A stretch of DNA of 33,482 nt, from assembly GCA_964444065.1 (NCBI GenBank), contig CAYUFL010000019.1, positions 1-33,482 of the forward strand. The letters run 5' to 3'. How positions within the stretch are numbered: position 1 is the first letter of the stretch; each line of letters starts with the position of its first letter. A program made the position numbers and the translations under genes. Source of the stretch: JBGMEA01 sp964444065. GTDB lineage: Bacteria > Bacillota > Clostridia > Eubacteriales > Anaerofustaceae. The notes below the pieces were generated by a model that saw nothing but the letters and a program-made list of their open reading frames with translations, did no database searches and had not been told where the DNA came from. Of this stretch, positions 1 through 7,630 are shown one piece after another.

Positions 1-705
1 TCGCATGGTATGATCCTCGGAGAAAATAACGAAAAAATGTCCAAGTCCCGCGGCAATGTCGTCAATCCGGACGACGTGGTCAATGAGTACGGCGCGGATA
101 CGCTGCGTACGTATGAAATGTTTATCGGTGATTTTGAAAAAGCGGCACCGTGGAACGAAGATGGGGTCAAAGGCTGCAAGCGCTTTCTTGACCGTGTCTA
201 TAAATTAATGGATATGGTTGGAAGCGGCACAGGGTATACGCCGGAACTTGAAACCTATCTGCATCAGACGATCAAAAAAGTAACGGAAGACATCGACAAT
301 ATGAAGTTCAACACCGCAATTGCTGCGCTGATGAAACTTTCCAATTACTTTTATGAAAAGGGAAGCATTACAAAAGACGAACTGCGAACGTTTGTCGTTT
401 TGCTCAATCCGATGGCTCCGCATCTGACGGAAGAAATCTGGAATCAAATGATGTTTGGCGGTATGCTCTGCGATACGGAATGGCCGGAGTATGACATCGC
501 GAAGACGGTTGAAGATACGATTGAAATTCCGATTCAGATTAACGGAAAACTGCGTGCGAAAGTTGTCGTTAACAAAGATGCCGGTACGGATGAAATGAAG
601 GAAGCAGTCAGAAAAAATACGATTGTAATCGAAGCAATGCAAGGGAAAACAATCGTGAAAGAAATCTATGTTCCGGGCAGGGTTTATAATATTGTTCTGA
701 AATAA
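1..705 (+). CDS. leuS: Leucyl-tRNA synthetase, C-terminal part
   Basis: Charges tRNA-Leu with leucine in the cytoplasm (class I aminoacyl-tRNA synthetase). The reading frame is open from base 1, so the gene starts before the window and only the last 234 residues are present. The class I KMSKS catalytic loop is at bases 34-48, followed by SRGNVVNPDDVV and GADTLR, which are typical of LeuS. The remainder is the helical anticodon-binding domain, with the APHLTEEIW stretch, and the small C-terminal domain with the PIQINGKLRAKV segment. It ends in TAA and is followed directly by a strong hairpin terminator. The catalytic Rossmann core and editing domain lie outside the window. Family assignment is firm. 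Confidence 0.97.
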   Translation, partial: SHGMILGENNEKMSKSRGNVVNPDDVVNEYGADTLRTYEMFIGDFEKAAPWNEDGVKGCKRFLDRVYKLMDMVGSGTGYTPELETYLHQTIKKVTEDIDNMKFNTAIAALMKLSNYFYEKGSITKDELRTFVVLLNPMAPHLTEEIWNQMMFGGMLCDTEWPEYDIAKTVEDTIEIPIQINGKLRAKVVVNKDAGTDEMKEAVRKNTIVIEAMQGKTIVKEIYVPGRVYNIVLK

Positions 706-720
706 CTGACAAATAATTTG

Positions 721-756
721 AACAGAACACTGACCGTAACATCAGTGTTCTGTTTT
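721..756 (+). terminator. Rho-independent terminator after leuS
   Basis: A 13-bp perfect stem (721-733 with 742-754) with an 8-nt loop is followed by a short T run. It sits 15 bp after the leuS stop codon. Confidence 0.85.
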
Positions 757-805
757 GCGTTATATGCGAATATAACAAATATCATCAGGAAAGGCAAGAA
801 AACAT

Positions 806-1315
806 ATGAAATATCAAATCAGACCGGCGGAGATCGGCGATGCGCGAGGAATCAACGCACTCAGAAGAATGCCGGGTGTCATGGAAAACATCCTCGGAAT
901 TCCATCCGAGCCGCTTAAAAGAAGCGAAGAATACTTGGCAGGTATCGATTCGAACAATCATCAGTTTGTGGCAGTGATAATAAATGATGACGGTACAGAG
1001 CTGGTGATCGGCACGGCGGGGCTGAACGTCAGCCCAAGACCGAGAAACCGACATACAGCGACAATCGGTATTATGGTGCATAAAGATTATCAGCAAATGA
1101 AAGTCGGAACGGCGCTGATGCAGACAGTTCTTGATGTGGCAGATAATTGGCTGATGCTCGTGCGTGTGGAACTGACTGTGTTTACCGATAACGAACGTGC
1201 AATCCATCTGTACGAAAAGCTCGGTTTCGAAAAAGAAGGCATCGTGAAAAAAGCTGCGATACGAAATGGGGAATACACCGATGAATATCTTATGTCCAGA
1301 ATCAGAAATGCCTAG
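806..1315 (+). CDS. GNAT family N-acetyltransferase
   Basis: Predicted 169-residue acetyl-CoA-dependent N-acyltransferase; the acceptor substrate is unknown. It shows the complete GNAT fold order: an N-terminal IRPAEIGDA strand, the central GTAGLNV strand, the acetyl-CoA pyrophosphate loop (YQQMKVGTALM, a Q-x-x-x-x-G-x-A type motif) and the C-terminal NERAIHLYEKLGFEKEG motif typical of the family. A ribosome site AGGAAAGG lies about 10 bp before the ATG. It follows the leuS terminator, so it is probably transcribed separately, and it ends against a bidirectional terminator shared with the converging ACT-protein gene. The sequence resembles YncA/PaiA-like small-molecule or protein acetyltransferases, but I cannot choose a substrate. 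Confidence 0.9.
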   Translation: MKYQIRPAEIGDARGINALRRMPGVMENILGIPSEPLKRSEEYLAGIDSNNHQFVAVIINDDGTELVIGTAGLNVSPRPRNRHTATIGIMVHKDYQQMKVGTALMQTVLDVADNWLMLVRVELTVFTDNERAIHLYEKLGFEKEGIVKKAAIRNGEYTDEYLMSRIRNA

Positions 1316-1321
1316 TCACAA

Positions 1322-1360
1322 AAAAAGGAGCTGTCATCCTATGAATGAAAGCTCCTTTTT
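1322..1360. terminator. Bidirectional terminator between convergent genes
   Basis: An 11-bp stem (1322-1332 with 1350-1360) has a 17-nt loop. The outer end is A/T on both sides, so it gives a T run in either direction. It separates the GNAT gene (+) from the ACT-domain gene (-). Confidence 0.75.
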
Positions 1361-1369
1361 AATTTACGA

Positions 1370-1852
1370 TTATTCCACGATTTCAAATTCTTTGTAGATC
1401 TGTTTGAGTGCTTCTTTTGCCATATTCTTTTCGATGACGCAGGAGATTTTTACTTCTGAGGTAGAAATCATCTGGATGTTGACACCTTTGTCGTAGAGTG
1501 CTTTGAAGAATTTTGCCGCGATATCGGAATTGGCCACCATTGCGGCACCGATAACAGACAGACGTGCCACGCCTTCATCGTATACCACTTTGCTTGCTCC
1601 GACTTCGCGCGCAAATGCATTTGTGATTTCCTGTGCCTTTTCAGCCTGTTCCAGAGGTACGGTAAACGTGATGTCATTGACTGCGTTGCGGTTGACGTTT
1701 TGTACGATGCTTTCGATGCGGATATTTTCGTTTGCGATCGCATTGAAGAGTTTAAATGCAATGCCGGGTTTATCCGGTACTTCCACGATTGAGATTTTTG
1801 CGATATCGTCATCTATTGTGATCGCGCGGATGATACTGTCGTTGTTGAACAT
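1370..1852 (-). CDS. Stand-alone tandem ACT protein resembling the aspartokinase regulatory domain
   Basis: A 160-residue protein consisting only of two ACT repeats. The motifs VPDKPGIAFKLFNAIA, ESIVQNVN, DITFTVP, SVIGAAM and VNIQMISTSEVKISCVI are those of the C-terminal regulatory half of aspartokinase (LysC). No amino-acid-kinase domain is present upstream: the preceding gene on this strand is homoserine dehydrogenase, 18 bp away, so this is not the 3' end of a fused aspartokinase. The ATG has an AAAGGAG site 6 bp upstream. In Bacillus, the aspartokinase II beta subunit is made from an internal start of lysC and corresponds to the same region; here an equivalent appears to be a separate gene. 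Likely role, by inference: binding of a threonine/lysine-type effector and regulation of the aspartate pathway. It could alternatively pair with a catalytic aspartokinase encoded elsewhere. Confidence 0.85.
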   Translation of the reverse strand: MFNNDSIIRAITIDDDIAKISIVEVPDKPGIAFKLFNAIANENIRIESIVQNVNRNAVNDITFTVPLEQAEKAQEITNAFAREVGASKVVYDEGVARLSVIGAAMVANSDIAAKFFKALYDKGVNIQMISTSEVKISCVIEKNMAKEALKQIYKEFEIVE

Positions 1853-1870
1853 TTCTTTGCTCCTTTATAT

Positions 1871-3109
1871 TTAAAGTAAATTGTTTTCCAATCTGGCATA
1901 AAAGACATTTTGTGTAACTCTCTGCAGTTTTTCGTACAGCGTTTTCATTGTCTGCGCGGGGATATTTTCCGTCAGCACAAACAGTTTTCCGTATGAATAA
2001 ACGAGTTTGTTTCTTTTTACAATTTCCGCAATCAGATTGACCGCTTTTGAAAATTCTTTATAGTCATCCACGCATATGCGGATATAATATTCATTATGAA
2101 TCCCTTCAAGCCCGGATGAAACTGCCGTACTGCCGAGTTGGATATCATCGTTTGCAATATCCGAATTGATTACTTTCAGCACATCGGATACGACTGCATT
2201 TGCGGTGGCATCTTTTCCTGCGCCTTTTCCCATGAAACACAATTCGCCGATGATACTGCCGTCGATGACGATGATGTTGTATTCTTCATTGACGTTGCTG
2301 ATAACGGAAGTTTTCGGGATCAGCGTCGGTGTAACCGAGATGGTGTACGTTCCGTTTTCCATGACTGCTTTGCCGATATACTTGAGTTCATATCCGTAGT
2401 GTGCAGCCATCTGCAGGTCTTCCAGTTCCACGTTGCTGAGTGTTCGCAGGTGGACATCTTCTTCTTTTACGGGTGTTTTGAATGCAATGGATGCCAAAAT
2501 GCAGATCTTGCGCATGATGTCGTATCCGTCAATATCCGCACTTGGATTCGCTTCCGCAAAACCGAGGCGCTGGGCTTCTTTGAGTACTTCATCAAAAGAA
2601 CGTTTTTCGTTTTTCATTCTTGTCAGTATGTAATTGGTAGTTCCGTTCAGAATGCCGTGTATGCTCGAAATTTCGTTGATTTTCAGTGTTTCGATCAAGG
2701 AACTGATAATCGGAATTCCGCCGCCTACGGACGCCTCAAAGAGTATTGTGACATCATTGGCGATCGCCAGCGAGAGCAGCTCTTCCAAGTGGGAAGAAAC
2801 AATGGCTTTGTTTGAGGTTACCACATGTTTTCCGTTCGAGAGCGCTTCTTTTATGAATGTATATTCAGGCTCCATCCCGCCAAGGACGGAAATCACGACG
2901 TTGATGTCAGGGTCATGCACGATATCATCGATACTCCCTGCGATCTGTTCGTGCGGAACACCGAGCAGAGTCAGTTTATTCGTATCTCTCTCGAGGATTT
3001 TTTTGATAGCAATTGATTTGCCTCGGAAAGAGGTATCTTTGACCGAATTGACGATTTCGTATACACCCTGTCCCACAGTACCCAAACCTAATAATGCCAG
3101 ATGTATCAT
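1871..3109 (-). CDS. hom: Homoserine dehydrogenase
   Basis: NAD(P)H-dependent reduction of aspartate semialdehyde to homoserine, the branch point to threonine and methionine. The protein has 412 residues. The N-terminal nucleotide-binding GLGTVGQGV is at residues 8-16, followed by SNKAIV, the substrate-domain motif GILNGTTNYILT and the ANPSADIDGYD segment. The last ~75 residues sit where the ACT domain of this family lies, starting with EYYIRICVDD, but the usual D-x-P-G-V-L effector loop is not there, so this ACT domain looks degenerate. The start ATG has a GAGG site and a consensus-like promoter directly upstream. Gene order hom then tandem-ACT protein, 18 bp apart, indicates one transcript. 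Confidence 0.95.
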   Translation of the reverse strand: MIHLALLGLGTVGQGVYEIVNSVKDTSFRGKSIAIKKILERDTNKLTLLGVPHEQIAGSIDDIVHDPDINVVISVLGGMEPEYTFIKEALSNGKHVVTSNKAIVSSHLEELLSLAIANDVTILFEASVGGGIPIISSLIETLKINEISSIHGILNGTTNYILTRMKNEKRSFDEVLKEAQRLGFAEANPSADIDGYDIMRKICILASIAFKTPVKEEDVHLRTLSNVELEDLQMAAHYGYELKYIGKAVMENGTYTISVTPTLIPKTSVISNVNEEYNIIVIDGSIIGELCFMGKGAGKDATANAVVSDVLKVINSDIANDDIQLGSTAVSSGLEGIHNEYYIRICVDDYKEFSKAVNLIAEIVKRNKLVYSYGKLFVLTENIPAQTMKTLYEKLQRVTQNVFYARLENNLL

Positions 3110-3135
3110 AGGAACCTCATGTTTGATTTTTTAAG

Positions 3136-3164
3136 ATTATAACATACATTTTGCCTGTATGCAA
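3136..3164 (-). promoter_or_regulatory. Sigma-A type promoter for hom
   Basis: On the minus strand, TTGCAT (3159-3164), a 17-nt spacer and TATAAT (3136-3141). It lies 27 bp before the hom ATG, leaving a short leader with no room for a riboswitch or T-box. Confidence 0.75.
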
Positions 3165-3235
3165 AGCAATTTCCCGACTGCCTTACAATTTTGAACAATC
3201 GGCGGTGCTTGACATGTCGCCGGATTGCTGTTTCG

Positions 3236-3271
3236 AAACAAAAGGAAGACCGCCTTCATTGACGGTCTTCC
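3236..3271 (-). terminator. Terminator after the cohesin gene
   Basis: A 9-bp GC-containing stem (3244-3252 with 3263-3271) is followed on the minus strand by TTTTGTTT. It starts 5 bp past the stop codon of the cohesin-protein gene. Confidence 0.8.
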
Positions 3272-3275
3272 AATA

Positions 3276-5363
3276 CTACGAATCGATCTTTTTATTATTC
3301 TTCAGCATATTATCGAGAATGGCTTCCATTTTTTCCGCACCGGATTGCGGTTTTGAATTTTTTACTTCAGGTTCTACCCCGAGTGCCATCATGGAAGCAT
3401 TGAGTGCGTCCTGCATCTGTTTATCCGAGACCGCTGCAGGATTATCTTCTACCGTCGTTGCAGTTTGTTCAGAGGATGCCGAGACATCAGATATGGATGG
3501 GCTTTCCTCCGTTGCATTGCCGGATTGTGTTTGTTCTTCGTTCGGCAGTTCTTCCTGCGTGCTATCATCCGGCGGGGTCGGATCATTGGGCGTTTTTGGG
3601 GTTTTCGGTGCCTTCGGCGGTCGCGGTTTTTTGCTGATTCTTGCGAATATCATGCCTGCACCAAAACCGATGACAAGGAAAAGTGCGGCTGCGGCAAAGA
3701 GCATGGTATAGGACACGTCATTCTTATACAGAGATTGGTCTGAAACGAACGATGAATTCGATGCCGAAGCGATCGTATCCGTCGTAATGATAAAATCTCC
3801 GCCTTGATTGTATCGGAACGATACAGCGCCGCCCTGTACACTTACGTTTTTCGCCACTGTGATGTATTTCGCGTTGGTCGTATCGTACTGATAGACATTC
3901 ACACTGGTTCCCGTGGTAAAGTTTGTATAGATGGTATACTCGACCGTGCCCGGGAATTCACCGACATAGTGGGTAGAAAATATGTAATTCAGTCCGTTGG
4001 CGGCATCCGAGATCATTTGGTCATGATACTGCGATGAATTGTTGATCGTAAAGTCATAAAATCCCTCAGCAATTTCACCTGTCAGATCAGAGCCTGTGAT
4101 GGTGAATTTGCCGTTGATGGTATTGATAATCAGCTTCATATTTGGATATTCTTTCAGCGTGGAAAGAATTTTGGAAGAGATCATTTGCACGGGGCTTTTG
4201 GACATATCGATCACGACGGGATCTGTCTGTTTGCTTAACTGATTGATGATGTCGGCGGTATATGCTTCGCTGATAAATTCGTTATAGTCCTGTGCGCGTC
4301 TGACTGTAATATAGTAAATACGCGTGGTTCCGTTCTCTGCCGTGACAACCCCATAAAAGAGGTTATCCGTACCTGCAATGAGGGAAGAGTCGCCGAGCAC
4401 CACGCAGGTGGACAGTGGATCTTCGGGCGCGGCTGTGAACGCAATGGAGGTGCAGTCGTATGGTACGTTCATGGCATAGTGGGTAACATTTTTATCGAAA
4501 GTCGGGCTCAGCGAGCCGTAACTGGTGGCAATCGATGCCAGATAATTATTCGAAGACGGCACATAATTGGGGTCCTGCGTTCGTGCCGCGTTAATTACAT
4601 ATGTTTTGGTAGTGCCGTTTTCTGCGGTAACCACGACCGAGACCTGCGTGGTTTTTCCTGCGGCAAGAGCGTTATTCTGTACGGAAACGCTCGCTTTAGT
4701 GTCATTTGAGGTTGCGGTGATTGTTAATGCAGGGACTTCAAATGGAACACTGATCGCATATTCCGTGGTGCTTGCGCTGAAAGCAGGGGAGAGTTCCGCT
4801 TCAGCAACGCTGAGCGCTTTGAGGGTCGCATCGGAAGAGCCTGATTTGTTGATGGTTTTCGATCCCGAAGAACTGGAACTCGAAGAACTGGAACTTGATG
4901 AGCTTGAAGAAGTAGCGCTGATCGTTCTGGAAACAGATGTACTTCCAGGGTTCCCCGTTCCTTCAGCTACAATTAGAGAACTTGCTCCGACAGTAAATGA
5001 AGTACCTGCAGATAACGAACTGTTGACAACAAAAGTTAAAGTTATGACGGTTACTGAGCCGGATACTTTATTACAGTTATCATCTGGCACGCAAATAAAA
5101 ATACCATTGGAAGAGTCGAAACTAGAATCGCTGCCGGGCATACTTTTGGATTGATATGTCAATTTTGATGAATCCCAAGATATTGTACCTTGTGCACCAG
5201 ACCAACTAGAATCATTGATTGTGAGTGATACACTGATTGTATCCCCAGCATGAACAGTACTTGTGCAACTCATTGAAGCTGTTGCTGCTTGAGCAGTATT
5301 TGGATATATGGAAAAAACCATTAATGAAATAATTATGGTGGAAATTGTTTTTTTGAATTTCAA
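3276..5363 (-). CDS. Membrane-anchored cohesin protein with cadherin-like beta-sandwich repeats
   Basis: A 695-residue surface protein. Residues 1-26 form a signal peptide (lysines, hydrophobic core, cut near AQA). Residues 27-150 match a cohesin fold: VHAGDTISVSLTI, ISWDSSKLTY and a TLTFVV strand. A run of 15 serines (152-166) is a flexible linker. Two cadherin-like beta-sandwich domains follow (about 176-262 and 272-357), each ending in a VVTAENGTT hallmark. Residues 360-530 form a beta-rich module with GEFPGTVEYTIY, a type I have seen in other clostridial surface proteins. Residues 551-573 are a transmembrane helix followed by RISKK, placing a 116-residue proline-rich, acidic tail in the cytoplasm. 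No LPXTG or SLH anchor is visible. It lies 22 bp downstream of a dockerin-bearing glucosaminidase, so the two are probably co-transcribed and the cohesin is the likely receptor for that dockerin. Domain calls are from motif reading, not a profile search. Confidence 0.87.
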   Translation of the reverse strand: MKFKKTISTIIISLMVFSIYPNTAQAATASMSCTSTVHAGDTISVSLTINDSSWSGAQGTISWDSSKLTYQSKSMPGSDSSFDSSNGIFICVPDDNCNKVSGSVTVITLTFVVNSSLSAGTSFTVGASSLIVAEGTGNPGSTSVSRTISATSSSSSSSSSSSSSSSGSKTINKSGSSDATLKALSVAEAELSPAFSASTTEYAISVPFEVPALTITATSNDTKASVSVQNNALAAGKTTQVSVVVTAENGTTKTYVINAARTQDPNYVPSSNNYLASIATSYGSLSPTFDKNVTHYAMNVPYDCTSIAFTAAPEDPLSTCVVLGDSSLIAGTDNLFYGVVTAENGTTRIYYITVRRAQDYNEFISEAYTADIINQLSKQTDPVVIDMSKSPVQMISSKILSTLKEYPNMKLIINTINGKFTITGSDLTGEIAEGFYDFTINNSSQYHDQMISDAANGLNYIFSTHYVGEFPGTVEYTIYTNFTTGTSVNVYQYDTTNAKYITVAKNVSVQGGAVSFRYNQGGDFIITTDTIASASNSSFVSDQSLYKNDVSYTMLFAAAALFLVIGFGAGMIFARISKKPRPPKAPKTPKTPNDPTPPDDSTQEELPNEEQTQSGNATEESPSISDVSASSEQTATTVEDNPAAVSDKQMQDALNASMMALGVEPEVKNSKPQSGAEKMEAILDNMLKNNKKIDS
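4866..4910 (-). repeat. Poly-serine linker with a 15-nt direct repeat
   Basis: Fifteen consecutive serine codons link the cohesin to the first cadherin-like domain. Two perfect 15-nt copies lie in tandem at 4866-4880 and 4881-4895. The codons mix AGT, AGC, TCT, TCC, TCA and TCG, so the run is not a simple trinucleotide repeat; it could still lengthen or shorten by 15-nt steps without breaking the frame. Confidence 0.8.
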
Positions 5364-5385
5364 AACATACTCCTATAATATATTT

Positions 5386-7491
5386 TTAGTTTGGAATTAT
5401 AGCTTGTGTCCCTAAAATACTTCTTTTTATTTGAATTAAGTCTGTAATATCGGTTGAGCCATCTCCATTTGTGTCAGAGGCTTTCAAATATGATCCGTTC
5501 AATGAAGAAGTTTTAAGTATCTGTCTTTTTAATTGAATCAAATCGGTAATATCGATGGTTCCGTCTCCATTAATATCCCCAGTAACGACTATGGAATAAT
5601 CAGTGACTACTGTACCGCCGCTGTCATAAATTCTTGCTGTCATCCCTGTCATCAGTGTCCCTGAGGTGAGCTCGGTCGAACCGCTGAAGATGCGCACACT
5701 GCCGTTTGCAAATTGTGTCACAAAACTGTCAATCTGCGTTCCGCTCGCAATCTTTGAGATCACACCGTTTGTTTCGTTTACCGTATAAGTCGTGCTCGTC
5801 AGATCGACAGGCGTAACAGGGTCGGGAACAACAGGAGCGGAGGCAAGATTGTCACGCAAGAGTGTAATGTTGGACTTTTTGACATAAGCCGTAAACGAAA
5901 GATTGGCGGTATTTGTTTTGTCCCATGTGTAACACGCGTACCCTGCCGAGTTGATCGGCATATCGGAAACGATGATATAATAGTCTCCCGTTTGACCGAC
6001 AATCGTGACGCTCATGCCGATCGGTACGGTGCTGTAGGAGCCTGAACTACGGCTCGGGTCTTTGGAAGTGTATTTGTAAAGCACCCAAGACGAATCGCTT
6101 GGCTGTGAATAAACGTTGGTGAGCTGGTTTGTGAAGCCGATGGAATACTCATTGTAATCTTTCAGTCCGAGTTGTTTGTCGATGTCATACATTTTTGCCG
6201 CTACTTTTTCCCCGTGGAAAGGGTCGGATGCGTATTTCACATTAATTCCTATAAGCTTGTTGCCCGGAGAGTTCCCGAAATATCGGCTGTCTCCGGAATA
6301 TCCTGAAATATAACCCGCAGTTTTGCCCGGTACATCGTAGTAGGCGGTACCGAGTGCTGGATTGATGTAAGCGTACGCATCAATATAATAGCGGCTCATA
6401 AAGTATTTCATATGCTGGAGAATACAATCGGATGCGTTTGCATATGTTGTTGCCTGTGATGGATCGGAATCGACCGCGCCGACACCGAAATAGTTGTAGT
6501 TGCTTTGAGCGATGGAACTTTCGCCGTATGCACTCTCATGATTCGCGAATGCCAGTTCCATTGCCGCATTGACTCCGTACGTATCACCGTAACTCAGGAA
6601 TGTGCCGCCTAAATTCAGATAACCGCTGGTGACACTTGTGTTAACCGTAGAATCTTTGTATGCGATGAAAGCATTCAGTTCCGCCGCATTATAATTCGTT
6701 TCGCTGCGGTAGGAGAGCCATTTGTAATAAATACAGTAGGAACCGACATAGGACGATGCGGATGTATTGCCCGCGGCGGCGTCATAAGGATTGGTGTAGT
6801 AATAGATTCCGTCAGTCGAATAATAACGGACGCCTGCGGTCATAAAGTCAGGGGATTTGTCAATGGTAATGGCACTGTAAAAGTCAGTGCAATAATAATC
6901 ACCGAGAGAGCTGTGATGATAGTAACTGATGTAATGCAGCAGATCACCGCTGCCGCTTTTGGTATAATAATCAAATTCATATTGATTGTAGTGTGCTCCC
7001 GTTGCGTCGGGATATATGAATGCCGCAGGAATCAATATGACGCTGGTAACAGGGCATGTGCCCGTATAACCCGAGATCGTCAGCGTAACGATTTGATTTG
7101 CGTCTGTGGACTGGTAATAGGCTGCGTAATTGTTCGAAACATAGGTTGCGATGCCGCCGGGGTAGGTGGAGGAAAAGGTCAGTGTGGACGAGGGAGACTG
7201 CGTGACAGCCATCCCGCGCTTCATCGCGAGGACTTTACCTGTATCATCGCGTATGACTGCATTGATGCCGCTGCCGCTGAACGCGGAATAAGCTTCCGCA
7301 TAAGAGCCGTAGGAAGCTTGATTGGTGTAGGTTTGATTTGCGTTTGCTGTGTCCAGCGTGTAGGTTGCCGCATGCACCGATTCGGACAGATCAAAAACGT
7401 TCGATCCGATCTGAATGCCGAACGACATCAGAAATGTCAAAGCGACAACGGTGATTGCGCTAACCAATACTTTGTTTTTATTCATAAACAT
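5386..7491 (-). CDS. Secreted glucosaminidase with C-terminal type I dockerin
   Basis: A 701-residue exported protein, probably a peptidoglycan hydrolase. A signal peptide spans residues 1-41 (cut near VHA). About 45-290 is a Tyr-rich region I cannot name. Residues 295-440 fit the endo-beta-N-acetylglucosaminidase family (LytD-like), with NHESAYGESSIAQSNYNYFG around a candidate catalytic Glu319. About 452-555 looks like a bacterial SH3-like wall-binding region. A pre-dockerin beta module (about 565-637) leads into two calcium-binding dockerin repeats at 638-660 and 672-694 (DINGDGTIDITD and DTNGDGSTDITD), with ligand positions 1, 3, 5 and 12 intact in both. The ATG at 7491 has an AGGTGTG site. 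The next gene encodes a membrane-anchored cohesin, so docking to it on the cell surface is the natural reading. Upstream, 7492-7630 is very AT-rich with several overlapping TATAAT-like boxes. Confidence 0.9.
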   Translation of the reverse strand: MFMNKNKVLVSAITVVALTFLMSFGIQIGSNVFDLSESVHAATYTLDTANANQTYTNQASYGSYAEAYSAFSGSGINAVIRDDTGKVLAMKRGMAVTQSPSSTLTFSSTYPGGIATYVSNNYAAYYQSTDANQIVTLTISGYTGTCPVTSVILIPAAFIYPDATGAHYNQYEFDYYTKSGSGDLLHYISYYHHSSLGDYYCTDFYSAITIDKSPDFMTAGVRYYSTDGIYYYTNPYDAAAGNTSASSYVGSYCIYYKWLSYRSETNYNAAELNAFIAYKDSTVNTSVTSGYLNLGGTFLSYGDTYGVNAAMELAFANHESAYGESSIAQSNYNYFGVGAVDSDPSQATTYANASDCILQHMKYFMSRYYIDAYAYINPALGTAYYDVPGKTAGYISGYSGDSRYFGNSPGNKLIGINVKYASDPFHGEKVAAKMYDIDKQLGLKDYNEYSIGFTNQLTNVYSQPSDSSWVLYKYTSKDPSRSSGSYSTVPIGMSVTIVGQTGDYYIIVSDMPINSAGYACYTWDKTNTANLSFTAYVKKSNITLLRDNLASAPVVPDPVTPVDLTSTTYTVNETNGVISKIASGTQIDSFVTQFANGSVRIFSGSTELTSGTLMTGMTARIYDSGGTVVTDYSIVVTGDINGDGTIDITDLIQLKRQILKTSSLNGSYLKASDTNGDGSTDITDLIQIKRSILGTQAIIPN

Positions 7492-7630
7492 GATGACACA
7501 CCTGATTCTGTATCGGATTATATATTTTAAAAATTATCTTTTTTAATTATATTATATATTATACTATAAACATCGAACAAAGCGTCGGATTATTTATAAA
7601 AATTCATTAATAATCAGCCTTGTAAACGAA

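Noticed and set aside
205..642. A 145-residue open frame on the minus strand inside leuS
   Set aside because: It is fully antisense to leuS, has no ribosome site or family-like motifs, and its composition follows from the sense codons.
718..918. A 66-residue frame across the leuS terminator
   Set aside because: It begins inside the terminator hairpin and overlaps the real GNAT gene in another frame.
2138..2815. A 225-residue plus-strand frame antisense to hom
   Set aside because: It is a shadow of hom codon usage; the protein is a Phe/Asp/Val-rich string without domains or start signal.
3276..7491. Reading the cohesin-dockerin pair as part of a cellulosome cluster
   Set aside because: No glycoside hydrolases for plant polymers, carbohydrate-binding modules or multi-cohesin scaffoldin occur in the window; the only enzyme is a peptidoglycan-type glucosaminidase.
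6913..7530. A 205-residue plus-strand frame antisense to the glucosaminidase gene
   Set aside because: Its reading comes from the repetitive Tyr/Ser/Thr codons on the other strand; no start signal or recognisable motif.
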